Shown: positions 19,899 through 32,602, counted from the first letter of the stretch. The stretch: DNA of 33,260 nucleotides from Stenotrophomonas sp. PS02289 (GCF_029960115.1 NZ_JASCOZ010000036.1:1-33260), one strand, 5' to 3'. The notes: generated by a model from the letters alone, not told the origin. Numbers and translations are program-made.

Positions 19899-20545
19899 GG
19901 CGCTCCGCTGCGCAACGCGGCTTCACCCTGATCGAGGTCCTGCTTGCGACCGTGCTGCTGGTGGGCGGTCTGGCCATGGCGTTTGCCACGGTGCGCTCGG
20001 CCATGAATATCGCCCAGCGCGGCGAACGCATTGCGGCTCAGAATGAGCGCATGCGCGCGGTGGAGGGCTTTCTGCGCCGGCGCTTGAGCATGGCGCTGCC
20101 GACCGCCGCCGAACCCCCGGATCCGACCCGCGAACCGCTGTACTTCCAGGGTGAAGCGCAACACATGCTGTTTGTCTCCGAGCTGCCCGGCTACCTCGGT
20201 CGCGGTGGTCCCTATGTACATGAGCTGCAGGCGCGAGGCCGCGGCGATGCACAGACGCTGGAACTGGGGCTGACCCTGGTGCAGAACGGAGAACGCATTG
20301 CCGAAACTCCACCGCGCCCGCCCGAAGTGCTTGCCGACGCCCTTCGCGAGGTGCGATTCCGCTATCGCGGGGTCGACATGCGCACCGGCCAGCTGGGCGA
20401 ATGGCAGGACCGCTGGGAAGACACCCGTCGGCTGCCGAATCTGGTCGAGATCCGCATCGCGCCGCAGCAGGGGCCGGCGTGGCCGCCGCTGGTGGTGGCG
20501 CTGTCGCAGTCGCGCGGTGCACGCAGCGCAGGAGCCGGCACATGA
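19895..20545 (+). CDS. gspJ: Minor pseudopilin GspJ (XpsJ)
   Basis: A minor pseudopilin of the I-J-K tip complex. ATG at 19895, inside the ATGA overlap with gspI, is preferred over upstream in-frame codons because it yields a standard prepilin of 216 aa. That product has leader MRRSAAQRG, then [20 protein letters not shown] with Glu at +5. The C-terminal region (REVRFRYRG...LPNLVEIRI) matches the GspJ fold. The stop overlaps the gspK start. Confidence 0.92.
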   Translation: MRRSAAQRGFTLIEVLLATVLLVGGLAMAFATVRSAMNIAQRGERIAAQNERMRAVEGFLRRRLSMALPTAAEPPDPTREPLYFQGEAQHMLFVSELPGYLGRGGPYVHELQARGRGDAQTLELGLTLVQNGERIAETPPRPPEVLADALREVRFRYRGVDMRTGQLGEWQDRWEDTRRLPNLVEIRIAPQQGPAWPPLVVALSQSRGARSAGAGT

Positions 20546-21423
20546 CCCGCTCGCATCCCCGGTCCGCGCGCGGTGCCGCGCTGGTGCTGGTGCTGTGGCT
20601 GATCGCGCTGCTGACGGCGGTGGTGGGTGCGTTCGCGCTGAGCGCCCGCATCGAGCACATGCAGCAGCAGGTGACCGGTGACGATGCGGTGGGTCAGGAG
20701 CATGCGCGCGCGGGCGTGGAGTACGCGCTGTACCGCCTGCAGCCGAATGCGCTGCAGCCGCCGTGGACTCCCGATGGTCGACGTTACCGCTGGTCGTTCG
20801 ACGATCGCACCATCGACCTGCGCATCATCGACGAGAACGGCAAGGTCAATCTCAATCTGGCCGATGCCACCTTGCTGACGGGCCTGCTGGAAGCGGTCGA
20901 GGTCGAGCCCGGGCGCGCCAAACAGCTGGCCGGTGCGATCATCGACTGGCGTGACCCCGACAGTCTGAAGCAGCCGGGCGGCGGTGCAGAAACGGCCGAT
21001 TACGTCGCCGCCGGACTGCCCTATGGTGCACGCAATGCGCGCTTTGAAACACTGGGCGAGCTGCAGCGGGTGCTGGGCATGGACGCGGCGCTGTATGAAC
21101 GACTGGAACCGCTGCTGACCCTGTACAGTCGACAGTCGCGACCGGATCCGCGCTTTGCGGCGGGTCCGGTGCTGCGCGCGCTGGGGCTGGATGCCGAGCG
21201 GCTGCTGGCCGACCGTGAACGCCTGCAGGACAGCGATGGCGACGGAAACGTGACCGCCGCGGCACCCGCAGGTGGCAGTGGCACTTATAGTATCGAGAGC
21301 CGCGCGATGGACCCGCGCGGACGGGTTTCAGTCCTGCGCGCCGTCGTGCGCAGGGGCGCAGCAGGCACGCCGGGCACGGCATACACGGTACTTCGCTGGG
21401 AACAGGGAATGGCAGCACGATGA
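20542..21423 (+). CDS. gspK: Minor pseudopilin GspK (XpsK)
   Basis: The large tip pseudopilin. ATG at 20542 (GGAG nine bases upstream, ATGA overlap with gspJ) gives 293 aa. After the leader [11 protein letters not shown] the mature start [20 protein letters not shown] lacks Glu at +5, which is the normal GspK exception. The periplasmic part contains the SAM-like alpha domain with [16 protein letters not shown] and IIDWRDPDS motifs typical of GspK. It overlaps gspL by four bases. Confidence 0.94.
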   Translation: MTRSHPRSARGAALVLVLWLIALLTAVVGAFALSARIEHMQQQVTGDDAVGQEHARAGVEYALYRLQPNALQPPWTPDGRRYRWSFDDRTIDLRIIDENGKVNLNLADATLLTGLLEAVEVEPGRAKQLAGAIIDWRDPDSLKQPGGGAETADYVAAGLPYGARNARFETLGELQRVLGMDAALYERLEPLLTLYSRQSRPDPRFAAGPVLRALGLDAERLLADRERLQDSDGDGNVTAAAPAGGSGTYSIESRAMDPRGRVSVLRAVVRRGAAGTPGTAYTVLRWEQGMAAR

Positions 21424-22586
21424 CTTCATGGCGGGACAGTCTGGTGCAGGCACGGGGGCGACTCGCGCCGGGCGTGGGCAATGGCCTGCGCTGGTGGCGG
21501 CGTTCTCTGCTGGCCTGGTTGCCGGTGCGCTGGCAGTGGGCGCTGGGCTGGTCGCGTTCGCGCCTGCTGCTCAGCCGCGAGGGCGAGCAGCTGCGCGTGC
21601 AGCGCGACACCGCCGGCCAGCTGCAGGCCGTGCTGGAGCTGCCCTGGCCGCAGTCACCCGCCGAGCTGGAACCGGTGCTCGACACGCGCGTGCGCGGCCT
21701 GCCACGGCATTGGGTGCTGCCGGCCACCGCGGTGCTGCGCCGCCCGTTGCGACTGCCCGCCGCCGCTGCGTCCCGGCTGCGCGACGTGGTGGGTTTCGAG
21801 ATCGACCGGCAAACCCCGTTCGAACCCGCACAGGTGCATTACGACGTCCGCGAAGGCGAACCGCTGGCGGACGGGCAGCTGCAGGTGGAACTGGTGGTCA
21901 TTCCGCGCCAGGCGCTGGAACAGTGGCTGCAGCAGTCCGGCAGCTGGGCCGGTCAGCTGGCCGGCGTGGATGCGGACGACGGCAGCGGCCAGCCGCTGGG
22001 CGTGAACCTGCTGCCGGCCTCGCAGCGCTACCAGGCGCGTGATCCCATGCGGCGCTGGAATCTGCTGCTCGGCAGCGCGACCGTGGTGTTGCTGGCGCTG
22101 GCCGCCACGCAGCTGCTGGCCAACCGCGAGGCCGCAGCCGACCAGCTGCGCGACCAGGTCAATGCGGCGGCGCGTGATGCGCGCGCCGTTGCCGCCGAAC
22201 GCCAGCAGCTTCAACAATTGGTGGACGGCGCGGCGTTCCTGGAAGAAAAACGCAGCGCCCAGGCCAGCACGCTGGAAGTGTGGAATGAATTGACCCGCCT
22301 GCTGCCCGACGGTACCTATCTGGAAAAACTCTCGGTCGAAGGTCGCACCCTGCAGCTGATCGGTCTCAGCCGTGAAGCCTCGCAACTGGTGCCTCTGCTG
22401 CAGGCCTCGCCGCTGTGGACCAAGGTCAACCTCACCGGCGTGTTGCAGGCGGACGGCGGTGCCGGCGGCCGCGACCGCTTCACCCTGACCGCCGAACTGC
22501 AGCCGTTGCCCGGTGCGACACCGGCCAAGACCGCTGCGGCTCCTGTCACGGAGGTTGCCGATGGCAATGCTGCCGACGCGCCGTGA
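21420..22586 (+). CDS. gspL: Type II secretion inner-membrane protein GspL (XpsL)
   Basis: A bitopic protein that anchors the GspE ATPase to the membrane and pairs with GspM. Its 388 aa comprise an actin-like cytoplasmic domain (~1-205, with [20 protein letters not shown]), one transmembrane helix at ~213-233 ([20 protein letters not shown]) and a PilN/GspL-like periplasmic domain after a coiled coil (~235-280). ATG at 21420 overlaps the gspK stop, and the 3' end overlaps gspM by 26 bases. Confidence 0.92.
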   Translation: MTSWRDSLVQARGRLAPGVGNGLRWWRRSLLAWLPVRWQWALGWSRSRLLLSREGEQLRVQRDTAGQLQAVLELPWPQSPAELEPVLDTRVRGLPRHWVLPATAVLRRPLRLPAAAASRLRDVVGFEIDRQTPFEPAQVHYDVREGEPLADGQLQVELVVIPRQALEQWLQQSGSWAGQLAGVDADDGSGQPLGVNLLPASQRYQARDPMRRWNLLLGSATVVLLALAATQLLANREAAADQLRDQVNAAARDARAVAAERQQLQQLVDGAAFLEEKRSAQASTLEVWNELTRLLPDGTYLEKLSVEGRTLQLIGLSREASQLVPLLQASPLWTKVNLTGVLQADGGAGGRDRFTLTAELQPLPGATPAKTAAAPVTEVADGNAADAP

Positions 22587-23343
22587 CCGCTGGCTGGCGC
22601 TGGCCCTGCTGCTGGGCGCGCTGGTGCTGGCTTACCTGCTGCTGGTGCACCCGTGGTTCACCCGGCCGCTGCTCGACATCAATCGGGGCATCACCCAGCT
22701 GCAGGAGCGCCAGCTGCGCGTGGATGCACAGCTGCAGCAGCGTGACGCCGTGGAAAAACAGCTGCAGCAGGTGCGGACCACCCTGGCGGCCCGCCCCGGC
22801 TTCCTGCGCGAGGCGACTGCGGAGTCGGCCGCGGCCGCGCTGTCGTCCCGACTGCAGGACGCAGTGGCCTCTGCCAGCCCGGGCAACCGCAGCTGCACCA
22901 TCAGCAACCGCTCGCCGTTGACCGACGCCGCACGTGACGCGGCGTTCCCACGGGTCGCACTGCAGGTCCGGCTGCGCTGCGGCGTGCCGGAAATGGCCGC
23001 CGTACTGCACACGCTGGAAACCGGAAGCCCGCGTCTGTTCGTCGGCAACCTCAATCTTCTCGCCCAGCGCTTCCAGCAATCGCCCAATGAAAGCGGCCTG
23101 GGCCTGGATGTGTCGTTTGAACTGGTCGGCTACCTGCAGCCGGGCATCAGCGCCGATGGCAGTACTGCGACGCCGGCCCCTGTGAGTCCCGCCGTGGCCG
23201 CGCCGGAACCGACCGGCCTGGAACCCACGGGCCTGCAGCCGACCGCCGACGGTCCGGGGGCGGCGATGGGTGCACCCACCGATCCGGCCGCCGCCGATCC
23301 GGCGTCCAGTCAACCGGTGGAGGACGCGCCGCATGAAGATTGA
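22561..23343 (+). CDS. gspM: Type II secretion protein GspM (XpsM)
   Basis: An inner-membrane partner of GspL. ATG at 22561 is chosen because GGAGG lies six bases before it and the product begins with a short cytoplasmic tail ([10 protein letters not shown]) and one transmembrane helix (~11-31); an upstream in-frame codon is possible but has no such site. The 260 aa continue with a coiled coil (~35-75), a ferredoxin-like periplasmic domain and a Pro/Ala-rich low-complexity tail (~200-255) longer than in enterobacterial GspM (usually ~160 aa). It overlaps gspL by 26 bases and gspN by 11 bases. Confidence 0.9.
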   Translation: MAMLPTRRDRWLALALLLGALVLAYLLLVHPWFTRPLLDINRGITQLQERQLRVDAQLQQRDAVEKQLQQVRTTLAARPGFLREATAESAAAALSSRLQDAVASASPGNRSCTISNRSPLTDAARDAAFPRVALQVRLRCGVPEMAAVLHTLETGSPRLFVGNLNLLAQRFQQSPNESGLGLDVSFELVGYLQPGISADGSTATPAPVSPAVAAPEPTGLEPTGLQPTADGPGAAMGAPTDPAAADPASSQPVEDAPHED

Positions 23344-24136
23344 ATGGGCGTCGCTGCGTAGCTGGTGGCTGGGTGGTGTTGCGCTGTGGGCGGGAGCGAT
23401 CTGGATCGCCACGCTGCTCGGACTGGGCACGCGCATTGCGCCGCCTGACGCCGATGCGCAGCAGGCCCCACGCCTGCCCGTGCTGGCACCGGCCGCACCG
23501 GACCGAATCACCTCGCCGCAGGCCTATGCCGACATCGCGGCACGACCGCTGTTCGCCGAAGACCGCAAGCCGCGTCCGTATCTGCTGGGCGGCGCCGAGG
23601 CCGGTGCCAGCAGCAGCGCGGTCACCCTGACCGGCGTGCTGCTGACCTCGGAGTTCGGCATGGCCATCCTCACCACCGACCAGAAACAGTCGCTGCGGCT
23701 GCGCCTGAACGGCGAAGCGGTGAATGGTTGGCAACTGCTGGCCCTGGAACCGCGCAGCGCCACCGTGACCGGCCCCAGCGGCACCCAGACACTGGAACTG
23801 GTGACCTTCAGCGGGCAGGGCGGCGAGCCGCCCACCGTGTTGGGCACCCAAGCCGGTCGCCAGGGCCAGCCCACCACCGCGCCGGTGGCCGGACCACGGC
23901 CTCCGCCGGCTCCCGCCGCACAGGGCGGCACCAACTTCACCGGCAACAGTCCCGCACCGGCTCCGGCCCCCGCGCCGGCTCCCGCACAGAATGCCGGCAA
24001 CCCCGCTGCGCAGGGACCCAGCGAAGCGCAGATGCAGGCGATCCGTGCCCGCATCCAGGCGCGCCGCCAGCAACTGCAGCAGCAACAGCAACAGTCACAG
24101 CGACCGCCTGCGGGCGGCTCCGGTCAAAACCCTTAG
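23333..24136 (+). CDS. gspN: Type II secretion protein XpsN (GspC-like linker)
   Basis: An inner-membrane-anchored periplasmic protein. At 267 aa it has a short N-tail, one transmembrane helix (~11-32, GVALWAGAIWIATLLGLG) and IAARPLFAEDRKPRP, followed by a domain with LTGVLLTSEFGMAILTT that looks like the homology region (HR) of GspC. The tail (~195-267) is rich in Pro/Ala and ends in a Gln run (QLQQQQQQSQ). XpsN of Xanthomonas contacts the L-M complex and the secretin; since no gspC is in this cluster, the likely job is the GspC role of linking inner membrane to secretin. That equivalence is inference. ATG at 23333 overlaps gspM by 11 bases. Confidence 0.87.
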   Translation: MKIEWASLRSWWLGGVALWAGAIWIATLLGLGTRIAPPDADAQQAPRLPVLAPAAPDRITSPQAYADIAARPLFAEDRKPRPYLLGGAEAGASSSAVTLTGVLLTSEFGMAILTTDQKQSLRLRLNGEAVNGWQLLALEPRSATVTGPSGTQTLELVTFSGQGGEPPTVLGTQAGRQGQPTTAPVAGPRPPPAPAAQGGTNFTGNSPAPAPAPAPAPAQNAGNPAAQGPSEAQMQAIRARIQARRQQLQQQQQQSQRPPAGGSGQNP

Positions 24137-24145
24137 AGTGAACGC

Positions 24146-26353
24146 ATGACCTTGCGCCTATTTTCCCTTTCTTTCGCGGCCGCCCTGCTGGTGGGCTGCG
24201 CCACCGTGCCGGCACCGGAAGTGCGTCGCGACGCCGTACTCGATGGCACCCATCAGGTGGTGGCCGGCGATGGCTCCCACGACGGCGTCGATACCCAGGC
24301 GCTGGGCAGCGATGGCAGTCCGCAGCCGGTCATCCGCCGCGGCAGCGGCACCATGATCAACCGCAGCGCGGCATCGGCTCCCTCGCCGGCGCTGTCGCAG
24401 GCCAGCACCGGTACCGCCACCTTCAACTTTGAAGGCGAGTCGGTGCATGCGGTGGTCAAGGCGATCCTGGGTGACATGCTGGGCCAGAACTACGTCATCG
24501 CGCCGGGCGTGCAGGGCACCGTGACCCTGGCCACGCCCAAGCCGGTGTCCTCGGCGCAGGCCCTGAACCTGCTGGAAATGGTGCTGGGCTGGAACAACGC
24601 GCGCATGGTCTACAGCGGCGGTCGCTACAACATCGTCGCCGCCGATCAGGCGCTGGCCGGCACCGTCGCACCCAGCACGGCACCCGCGGCGAATGCGCGC
24701 GGTTTCGAGGTGCGGGTGGTGCCGCTGCAGTACATCTCCGCCACCGAAATGAAGAAGGTGCTCGAGCCCTACGCGCGGCCGAACGCCATCGTCAATGTCG
24801 ACAGCGGCCGCAACGTGATCACCCTGGGCGGCACCCGTGCGGAGCTGGAAAACTACCTGCGCACGGTCGAAATCTTCGACGTCGACTGGTTGTCGGGCAT
24901 GTCGGTGGGCGTATTCCCGATCCAGACCGGCAAGGCCGAGCAGGTCGCCACCGACCTGGAAAAAGTGTTTGGCGAAGAAAGCAAAACCCCGAGCGCCGGC
25001 ATGTTCCGCTTCCTGCCGCTGGAAAACGCCAATGCCGTGCTGGTGATCACCCCGCAGGCGCGCTACCTGGACCAGATCCAGCAGTGGCTGGAGCGCATCG
25101 ACACCGCCGGTGGCAGTGCGCGGCTGTTCTCCTACGAACTGCGCTACATCAAGGCCAAGGATCTGGCCGAGCGGCTGGCCGAAGCCTTCGCCAGCGAAGG
25201 CGGGCGCGGCGGACGCAGTGGCGGCGGCTCCCTGGCACCGGGCGCGATCGCACAGGAGCTGAGCAGCCGTGACGGCACCAGCGGCAACAGTTTGAACAAT
25301 ACCCAGCTGGGCAGCAGCGGCACCGGCCGCAGCGGCGGCCTGGGCGATGGCACCATGAACCTGCCGCAGCGCCAGTCCGGCAACGCCAGCTTCAATCTGG
25401 AAGTGCAGGGCGACAGCGTCGGCGTGTCGGCGGTGGAAGAGACCAACACCCTGCTGGTGCGCTCGACGCCGCAGGCCTGGCGCTCGATCCGCGAAGTGAT
25501 CGAAAAGCTCGACGTGATGCCGATGCAGGTCCACATCGAGGCGCAGGTGGCCGAAGTCGCCTTGACCGGCGACCTCAGCTACGGCGTGAACTGGTTCTTC
25601 GAGCAGGCGGTGACCACCGGCAAGACCGAGAGTGGTATCGACCTGCCCAGCGCACTGGGTCGCTCGATCTGGGGCAGCATTTCCGGCCAGGTGGGCGAAG
25701 GCGGTCTGGGCTGGACCTTCCTCGGCAAGAACGCCGCCGCGGTCGTCACCGCGCTCGACAAGGTGACCAACCTGCGCCTGCTGCAGACGCCCTCGATCTT
25801 CGTGCGCAACAACGCCGAGGCCACCTTGAACGTCGGCACCCAGATTCCGATCAATTCGGTGTCGGTGAACACCGGCACCGGCAGCGACAACACCTACAGC
25901 CAGGTCCAGTACCTGGACACCGGCGTGATCCTGAAAGTGCGCCCGCGCATCACCCGTGACGGCGTGGTGTTCCTGGACATCGTGCAGGAAGTCAGTTCCG
26001 CCGGTGCGGTGCCGGCCGGCTGTGATCCCGCACGCAGCACCTGCAATCCGCCGATCAACACCCGCAAGATCTCCACCGAGGCGGCGGTGCAGAGCGGCGA
26101 CACCATCATGCTGGCCGGGCTGATCACCAACTCCGACGAGGACGGCTCCAACGGCGTGCCGGGCCTGAGCAAGATTCCGGTGCTGGGCGCGCTGTTCGGC
26201 AAGAAGACCCAGAACAGCGGTCGCTCGGAAGTGATCGTGCTGCTGACTCCGACCATCGTCCGCAACGCGCAGGAGTCGCGCAACCTGACCGACGAGTACA
26301 GCAACCGCTTCCGCGCGATGGAGCCGTTCCCGACCCGCAAGGCCACCAACTAA
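24146..26353 (+). CDS. gspD: Type II secretion secretin GspD (XpsD), lipoprotein
   Basis: The outer-membrane channel of the T2SS. The 735-aa protein has a lipoprotein signal with lipobox LLVGC (Cys18), so it is acylated and may need no pilotin, as known for Xanthomonas XpsD. Order: an extra linker (~20-90), N0 (FNFEGESVHAVVKAILGDML, from ~92), then N1, N2 and N3 with a Gly/Ser-rich loop in N3 (~350-410). The secretin core follows, with the family signature VPGLSKIPVLGALFG and SEVIVLLTPTIV near the C-terminus. ATG at 24146 is nine bases after the gspN stop. It is last in the operon and is followed by a hairpin. A 734-aa antisense frame over it is a coding shadow. Confidence 0.96.
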   Translation: MTLRLFSLSFAAALLVGCATVPAPEVRRDAVLDGTHQVVAGDGSHDGVDTQALGSDGSPQPVIRRGSGTMINRSAASAPSPALSQASTGTATFNFEGESVHAVVKAILGDMLGQNYVIAPGVQGTVTLATPKPVSSAQALNLLEMVLGWNNARMVYSGGRYNIVAADQALAGTVAPSTAPAANARGFEVRVVPLQYISATEMKKVLEPYARPNAIVNVDSGRNVITLGGTRAELENYLRTVEIFDVDWLSGMSVGVFPIQTGKAEQVATDLEKVFGEESKTPSAGMFRFLPLENANAVLVITPQARYLDQIQQWLERIDTAGGSARLFSYELRYIKAKDLAERLAEAFASEGGRGGRSGGGSLAPGAIAQELSSRDGTSGNSLNNTQLGSSGTGRSGGLGDGTMNLPQRQSGNASFNLEVQGDSVGVSAVEETNTLLVRSTPQAWRSIREVIEKLDVMPMQVHIEAQVAEVALTGDLSYGVNWFFEQAVTTGKTESGIDLPSALGRSIWGSISGQVGEGGLGWTFLGKNAAAVVTALDKVTNLRLLQTPSIFVRNNAEATLNVGTQIPINSVSVNTGTGSDNTYSQVQYLDTGVILKVRPRITRDGVVFLDIVQEVSSAGAVPAGCDPARSTCNPPINTRKISTEAAVQSGDTIMLAGLITNSDEDGSNGVPGLSKIPVLGALFGKKTQNSGRSEVIVLLTPTIVRNAQESRNLTDEYSNRFRAMEPFPTRKATN

Positions 26354-26362
26354 GCCGCCCAA

Positions 26363-26392
26363 CCGGCTGCCGTCTTCGCAGCCGGACTGTTA
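26363..26392 (+). terminator. Hairpin after gspD
   Basis: CCGGCTGC and GCAGCCGG form a perfect 8-bp stem around a seven-base loop, nine bases after the secretin stop. The tail is only ACTGTTA, so it is a weak intrinsic terminator. It marks the likely end of the T2SS operon. Confidence 0.5.
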
Positions 26393-26404
26393 CCCTGCGG
26401 GCAG

Positions 26405-27277
26405 ATGCCGCGCGTTGGGGGACGGATGGGGACAGTCGTGTTGCTGCCGATCGGCGTGGATGACACCGCGCTGGACCGGTGTCTGGGCGCGCTGGATGCG
26501 GGGACTCCGGCCGGCACCGCGATCTGGTTGGCGGATGACGGTCAGGCCGGTCCCCGTGCGCAGGCCGTGATCGAACACTGGCTGGCCCACACGCCGCTGC
26601 AGGCCGAATACACCCGCCGCGCCCGTGCCATTGGCGAGGTGGCGCACCTGGACGAGATGCTGCGCGCCTGCGAGGGCACCGACGTGGTGGTGCTGGCCCC
26701 GGATGCCGTCCCCGCACCCGGTTGGCTGCAGCAGCTGGATGCCTGCTGCGCCCGCGATGCCTCGATCGGCTCGGCCACGCCCTGGTGCAATGCCGGTGAA
26801 ACCGCCGCGTGGCCCCGCCTGGGCGAGATCAACCCGATGCCCGAGCATCTGGATGCCATTGCCCAGGCCTGCGCGGCACTGCCCAGCCTGCATCCTGAAC
26901 TGCCCTCGGCGGTCACCCATGCCGTGTTGCTGCGCGCCAATGCGCGGCGCAAGGCCGGCGGCCTGGACATGCACAGCTATGCCTCGTGGAGTGCGGCGCT
27001 GATTGACCTCAGCCTGCGCATGGCCGGTCTGGGCTGGCGCAATGCGCTGTGCGAGAACGCCTTCGTCGCGCGCGCGGGCGAATCGCAGGCACAGGAGGGC
27101 GACATGGAAGCACTGGGGACGCGCTGGCCGGCGTGGCAGCCCCGGTTGGCCGGTTTCCTGATGGGCGACCCACTGCGTGCCACCCGTGACACACTGCAGC
27201 AGCTGCATCAACAGGCGATAATGCCGCGTTCGCAGGGCGACCTGTTCGCCGCGCCCGCCGCGCCTGATCCGGAGTGA
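26405..27277 (+). CDS. Glycosyltransferase family 2-like protein
   Basis: A probable sugar transferase acting at the cytoplasmic face of the membrane; donor and acceptor are unknown. The 290-aa product has a GT-A-like start (GTVVLLPIGVDDTALDRCLG), a WLADDGQAG loop and VVVLAPDAVPAPGWLQQLDA in the place of the DxD region, but lacks a textbook DxD. No transmembrane segment is seen. The start is ATG at 26405 or ATG at 26426; the latter lies just before the conserved first strand but its purine-rich GGGGGA is only three bases away. It overlaps the next glycosyltransferase by four bases, so the two are cotranscribed. The neighbourhood suggests surface polysaccharide or LPS decoration, but this is inference. 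Confidence 0.7.
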   Translation: MPRVGGRMGTVVLLPIGVDDTALDRCLGALDAGTPAGTAIWLADDGQAGPRAQAVIEHWLAHTPLQAEYTRRARAIGEVAHLDEMLRACEGTDVVVLAPDAVPAPGWLQQLDACCARDASIGSATPWCNAGETAAWPRLGEINPMPEHLDAIAQACAALPSLHPELPSAVTHAVLLRANARRKAGGLDMHSYASWSAALIDLSLRMAGLGWRNALCENAFVARAGESQAQEGDMEALGTRWPAWQPRLAGFLMGDPLRATRDTLQQLHQQAIMPRSQGDLFAAPAAPDPE

Positions 27278-28125
27278 CCCGTTTGACTGCCCGCATTGCC
27301 GCCATCATCGTCAGCTATCAAAGTGCCAGCACCCTGGATGCCTGCCTGACCCGGTTGCGTGCCGCACAGGACATCGCTGAGATCCGCGTGGTGGACAACA
27401 ACTCCGACGACGGCACGCTGGACATCGTGCAGCGCCACGCCAGCGCCGACCCGCGGCTGCATTTCATCGCCAATCCGGACAATCCCGGCTTTGCCACCGC
27501 CAACAACCAGGGCGTGGCGGACAGCCGTGCGCCGTGGCTGGCGTTCATCAACCCCGACCTGATGGTGGCTCCGGAGACGCTGGCGCAGCTGTGCGCGCGC
27601 GGTGAGGCGCTGGGCGACTGCGTGCTGGGCGTGGAGCAGGTGGATGAAGCCGGCCTGCCCGATGCGGCCGTACGCCGCCGCGATCCGGATTTTGCCGCGA
27701 TGCTGCGCAACCCGGGGCAGGGCGCGAAGCTGGCCTTGCCCGCTGATCCGACGCAGACGCTGCAGACCGTGCCGGCGCTGTCCGGCGCATTGCTGCTGAT
27801 GCCCCGGGCACTGTTCGACCGCCTCGACGGCTGGGATGCGGGTTACCGCCTGCATGCCGAAGACCTGGACCTGTGCCGTCGTGCCCGCGAGGCCGGCGCG
27901 GTGGTGGCCATTGCCAACGACCTGCAGGTGACCCACGTGCGCGGCGTCTCCAGTCGCTCACGACCGTTCTTCGTGGAATGGCACAAACACCGTGGACTGT
28001 GGCGTTACTTCCGCAAGTTCGAGGCACCGCAGCGCAGCCTGCCAGTGCAGCTGGCGGTCTGGGCCGCGATCTGGGCCCACGCGGCCGTGCAGGTTCCCCG
28101 CATCCTGATGCGCTCGGGCGCATAA
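27274..28125 (+). CDS. Glycosyltransferase family 2 (rhamnosyltransferase-like)
   Basis: A probable GT2 enzyme. The 283 aa show classical GT-A features: [53 protein letters not shown] (DxD variant) and a [19 protein letters not shown] acceptor motif around 200-215. These are typical of rhamnosyltransferase-like proteins of O-antigen or exopolysaccharide pathways. The C-terminus ([17 protein letters not shown]) is amphipathic or hydrophobic and may touch the membrane. GTG at 27274 forms a GTGA overlap with the previous gene; TTG at 27283 is an alternative. The substrate cannot be told from sequence. Confidence 0.88.
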   Translation: MTRLTARIAAIIVSYQSASTLDACLTRLRAAQDIAEIRVVDNNSDDGTLDIVQRHASADPRLHFIANPDNPGFATANNQGVADSRAPWLAFINPDLMVAPETLAQLCARGEALGDCVLGVEQVDEAGLPDAAVRRRDPDFAAMLRNPGQGAKLALPADPTQTLQTVPALSGALLLMPRALFDRLDGWDAGYRLHAEDLDLCRRAREAGAVVAIANDLQVTHVRGVSSRSRPFFVEWHKHRGLWRYFRKFEAPQRSLPVQLAVWAAIWAHAAVQVPRILMRSGA

Positions 28126-28132
28126 TCTCCCC

Positions 28133-29308
28133 ATGATCATCCAATCCCTGCTCGACACCGACCTGTACAAATTCACCATGATGCAGGCGGTGCTGCATCA
28201 GCATCCCGGCGCGCAGGTGCAGTACCGGTTCAAGTGCCGCACGCCGGGCATCGACCTAGCCGCGTACATCGACCAGATCAATGCCGAGATTGATCACCTG
28301 TGCACGCTGCGTTTCACCGAGGCCGAGCTGGACTACATGCGCGGGCTGCGCTTCGTGAAGCCGGACTTCGCGGATTTCCTGGGGTTGTTCCACCTCGACC
28401 GCAAGTACATCGACCTGCGGGCGTCGACCACGGTGGCAGGCGAGATCGAGCTGGACATCACCGGCCCGTGGCTGCACACCATCCTGTTTGAAGTGCCGCT
28501 GCTGGCGATCATCAACGAAGTCTGGTTCCGAAACACCAGCACTCCGGACTTCGCCGAAGGCGAACGTCGCCTGCAGGCCAAGACCGCGCTGCTGCGCGAC
28601 ACCCCCGGCTTCGAGCTGTGCCGCATCGCCGACTATGGCAGCCGTCGCCGCTACTCGCGCGACTGGCATGCGCGCATGCTGCCGCAGCTGCGCCACGCGC
28701 TGGGCTCGCAGTTCGTCGGTACCAGCAACGTGCACTTCGCGCGGCTGTATGGCATGACCCCGCATGGCACCATGGCGCACGAGTACCTGCAGGCCTTCCA
28801 GGCATTGGGTCCGCGACTGCGCGATTCGCAGGTGGCCGCGCTGGAATCGTGGGCGCGCGAGTATCGCGGCGACCTCGGCATCGCGCTGTCCGATGTGGTC
28901 GGGCTGGATGCGTTCCTGCGCGACTTCGATATGTATTTCTGCAAGCTGTTCGACGGCGTGCGCCACGACTCCGGCGACCCGTTCGTCTGGGGCGATCGCA
29001 TGCTGGCGCATTTCCAGCAGCGCCGGGTCGATCCGCGCAGCAAGGTCCTGGTCTTCAGCGACGGACTGAACATCGAAAAGGTGATGCGCCTGTTCGACTA
29101 CTTCCGCGGTCGCTGCCAGGTGGCCTTCGGGGTCGGCACGCATCTCACCAACGATCTTGGCCCGACGCCGTTGAACATCGTCATCAAGATGGTCCGCTGC
29201 AACGGCCAACCGGTGGCCAAGCTGAGCGACTCGCCGGGTAAGAGCATGTGTGACGACCCGGGGTATCTGGCCTACCTGCGCCAGGTGTTTGAGTTACCGG
29301 CCGAGTGA
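28133..29308 (+). CDS. pncB: Nicotinate phosphoribosyltransferase PncB
   Basis: Joins nicotinate and PRPP to give nicotinate mononucleotide with ATP hydrolysis in the NAD salvage (Preiss-Handler) pathway; cytosolic. The 391 aa match the family's ~400. The N-terminus [20 protein letters not shown] is the typical substrate-binding start. [22 protein letters not shown] contains the His expected to be phosphorylated (His216 by count), and RHDSGDPF and [12 protein letters not shown] form the PRPP site. ATG at 28133 lies seven bases after the glycosyltransferase stop. CATAAT at 28121-28126 lies only six bases upstream, hinting at a near-leaderless transcript in addition to read-through. No recognisable ribosome site is seen. 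Confidence 0.95.
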   Translation: MIIQSLLDTDLYKFTMMQAVLHQHPGAQVQYRFKCRTPGIDLAAYIDQINAEIDHLCTLRFTEAELDYMRGLRFVKPDFADFLGLFHLDRKYIDLRASTTVAGEIELDITGPWLHTILFEVPLLAIINEVWFRNTSTPDFAEGERRLQAKTALLRDTPGFELCRIADYGSRRRYSRDWHARMLPQLRHALGSQFVGTSNVHFARLYGMTPHGTMAHEYLQAFQALGPRLRDSQVAALESWAREYRGDLGIALSDVVGLDAFLRDFDMYFCKLFDGVRHDSGDPFVWGDRMLAHFQQRRVDPRSKVLVFSDGLNIEKVMRLFDYFRGRCQVAFGVGTHLTNDLGPTPLNIVIKMVRCNGQPVAKLSDSPGKSMCDDPGYLAYLRQVFELPAE

Positions 29309-29342
29309 AGCATCACGTGGACCGGTCAGGTCGGTTGCAACG

Positions 29343-29364
29343 GTAGCGCCGGCCGTTGGCCGGC
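29343..29364 (+). repeat. GTAG-type REP element between convergent genes
   Basis: GTAGC is followed by a perfect 7-bp stem GCCGGCC-GTT-GGCCGGC. This is the typical SMAG-like REP layout of Stenotrophomonas. It lies in the 62-base gap between the ends of convergent pncB and the permease gene and could act as a two-way transcription barrier. Confidence 0.82.
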
Positions 29365-29370
29365 CCTCCG

Positions 29371-30687
<1,317 letters not shown>

Positions 30688-30712
30688 GGTGAATCTCGCG
30701 ACGATACGGTGC

Positions 30713-30729
30713 CACCACCGACGGTGGTG
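30713..30729. promoter_or_regulatory. Palindrome upstream of the permease
   Basis: CACCACCG-A-CGGTGGTG has 8-bp arms around a single base. It lies between the ettA terminator and the permease start, where an operator would be expected. The tight spacing fits a repressor site better than an RNA hairpin. No regulator is identified. Confidence 0.4.
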
Positions 30730-30745
30730 ATCTACCCGAAATGCA

Positions 30746-30780
30746 GAACGGCCGCGCAGGGCGCGGCCGTTCTTTCTTTC

Positions 30781-30782
<2 letters not shown>
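30746..30782. terminator. Bidirectional-type terminator between ettA and the permease
   Basis: GAACGGCCGCGC and GCGCGGCCGTTC form a perfect 12-bp stem around AGG. On the plus strand it is followed by TTTCTTTCTT. On the minus strand, the direction of ettA, the tail is TTCTGCATTT. It lies immediately after the ettA stop and should end that transcript. Confidence 0.82.
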
Positions 30783-32445
<1,663 letters not shown>

Positions 32446-32516
32446 GGGCTCTCCGAGGGCGCAATCCTGCGCCCGTTCCGTCAGGAACAGTCGCAGTGGG
32501 AATTGGGATGTCGCCA

Positions 32517-32522
32517 ATTATA
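32517..32522 (-). promoter_or_regulatory. -10 box of the ettA promoter
   Basis: A perfect TATAAT on the minus strand lies 72 bases before the ettA start codon. No good -35 stands at 16-18 bases (GC-rich GGCGGT region). Its position implies a leader of about 65 bases. Confidence 0.5.
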
Positions 32523-32602
32523 GCCGGAAGCGGTGACAACCGCCGGACAGCCCGCCCCGTGGGCCTTGCCGCTGCCTGAATGGGCCGTCAAACGTCGCTA
32601 AA

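Noticed and set aside
24158..26362. A 734-codon open frame antisense to gspD
   Set aside because: It mirrors the sense gene almost end to end and has no recognisable domain. The sense protein is a clear secretin, so this is a coding shadow.
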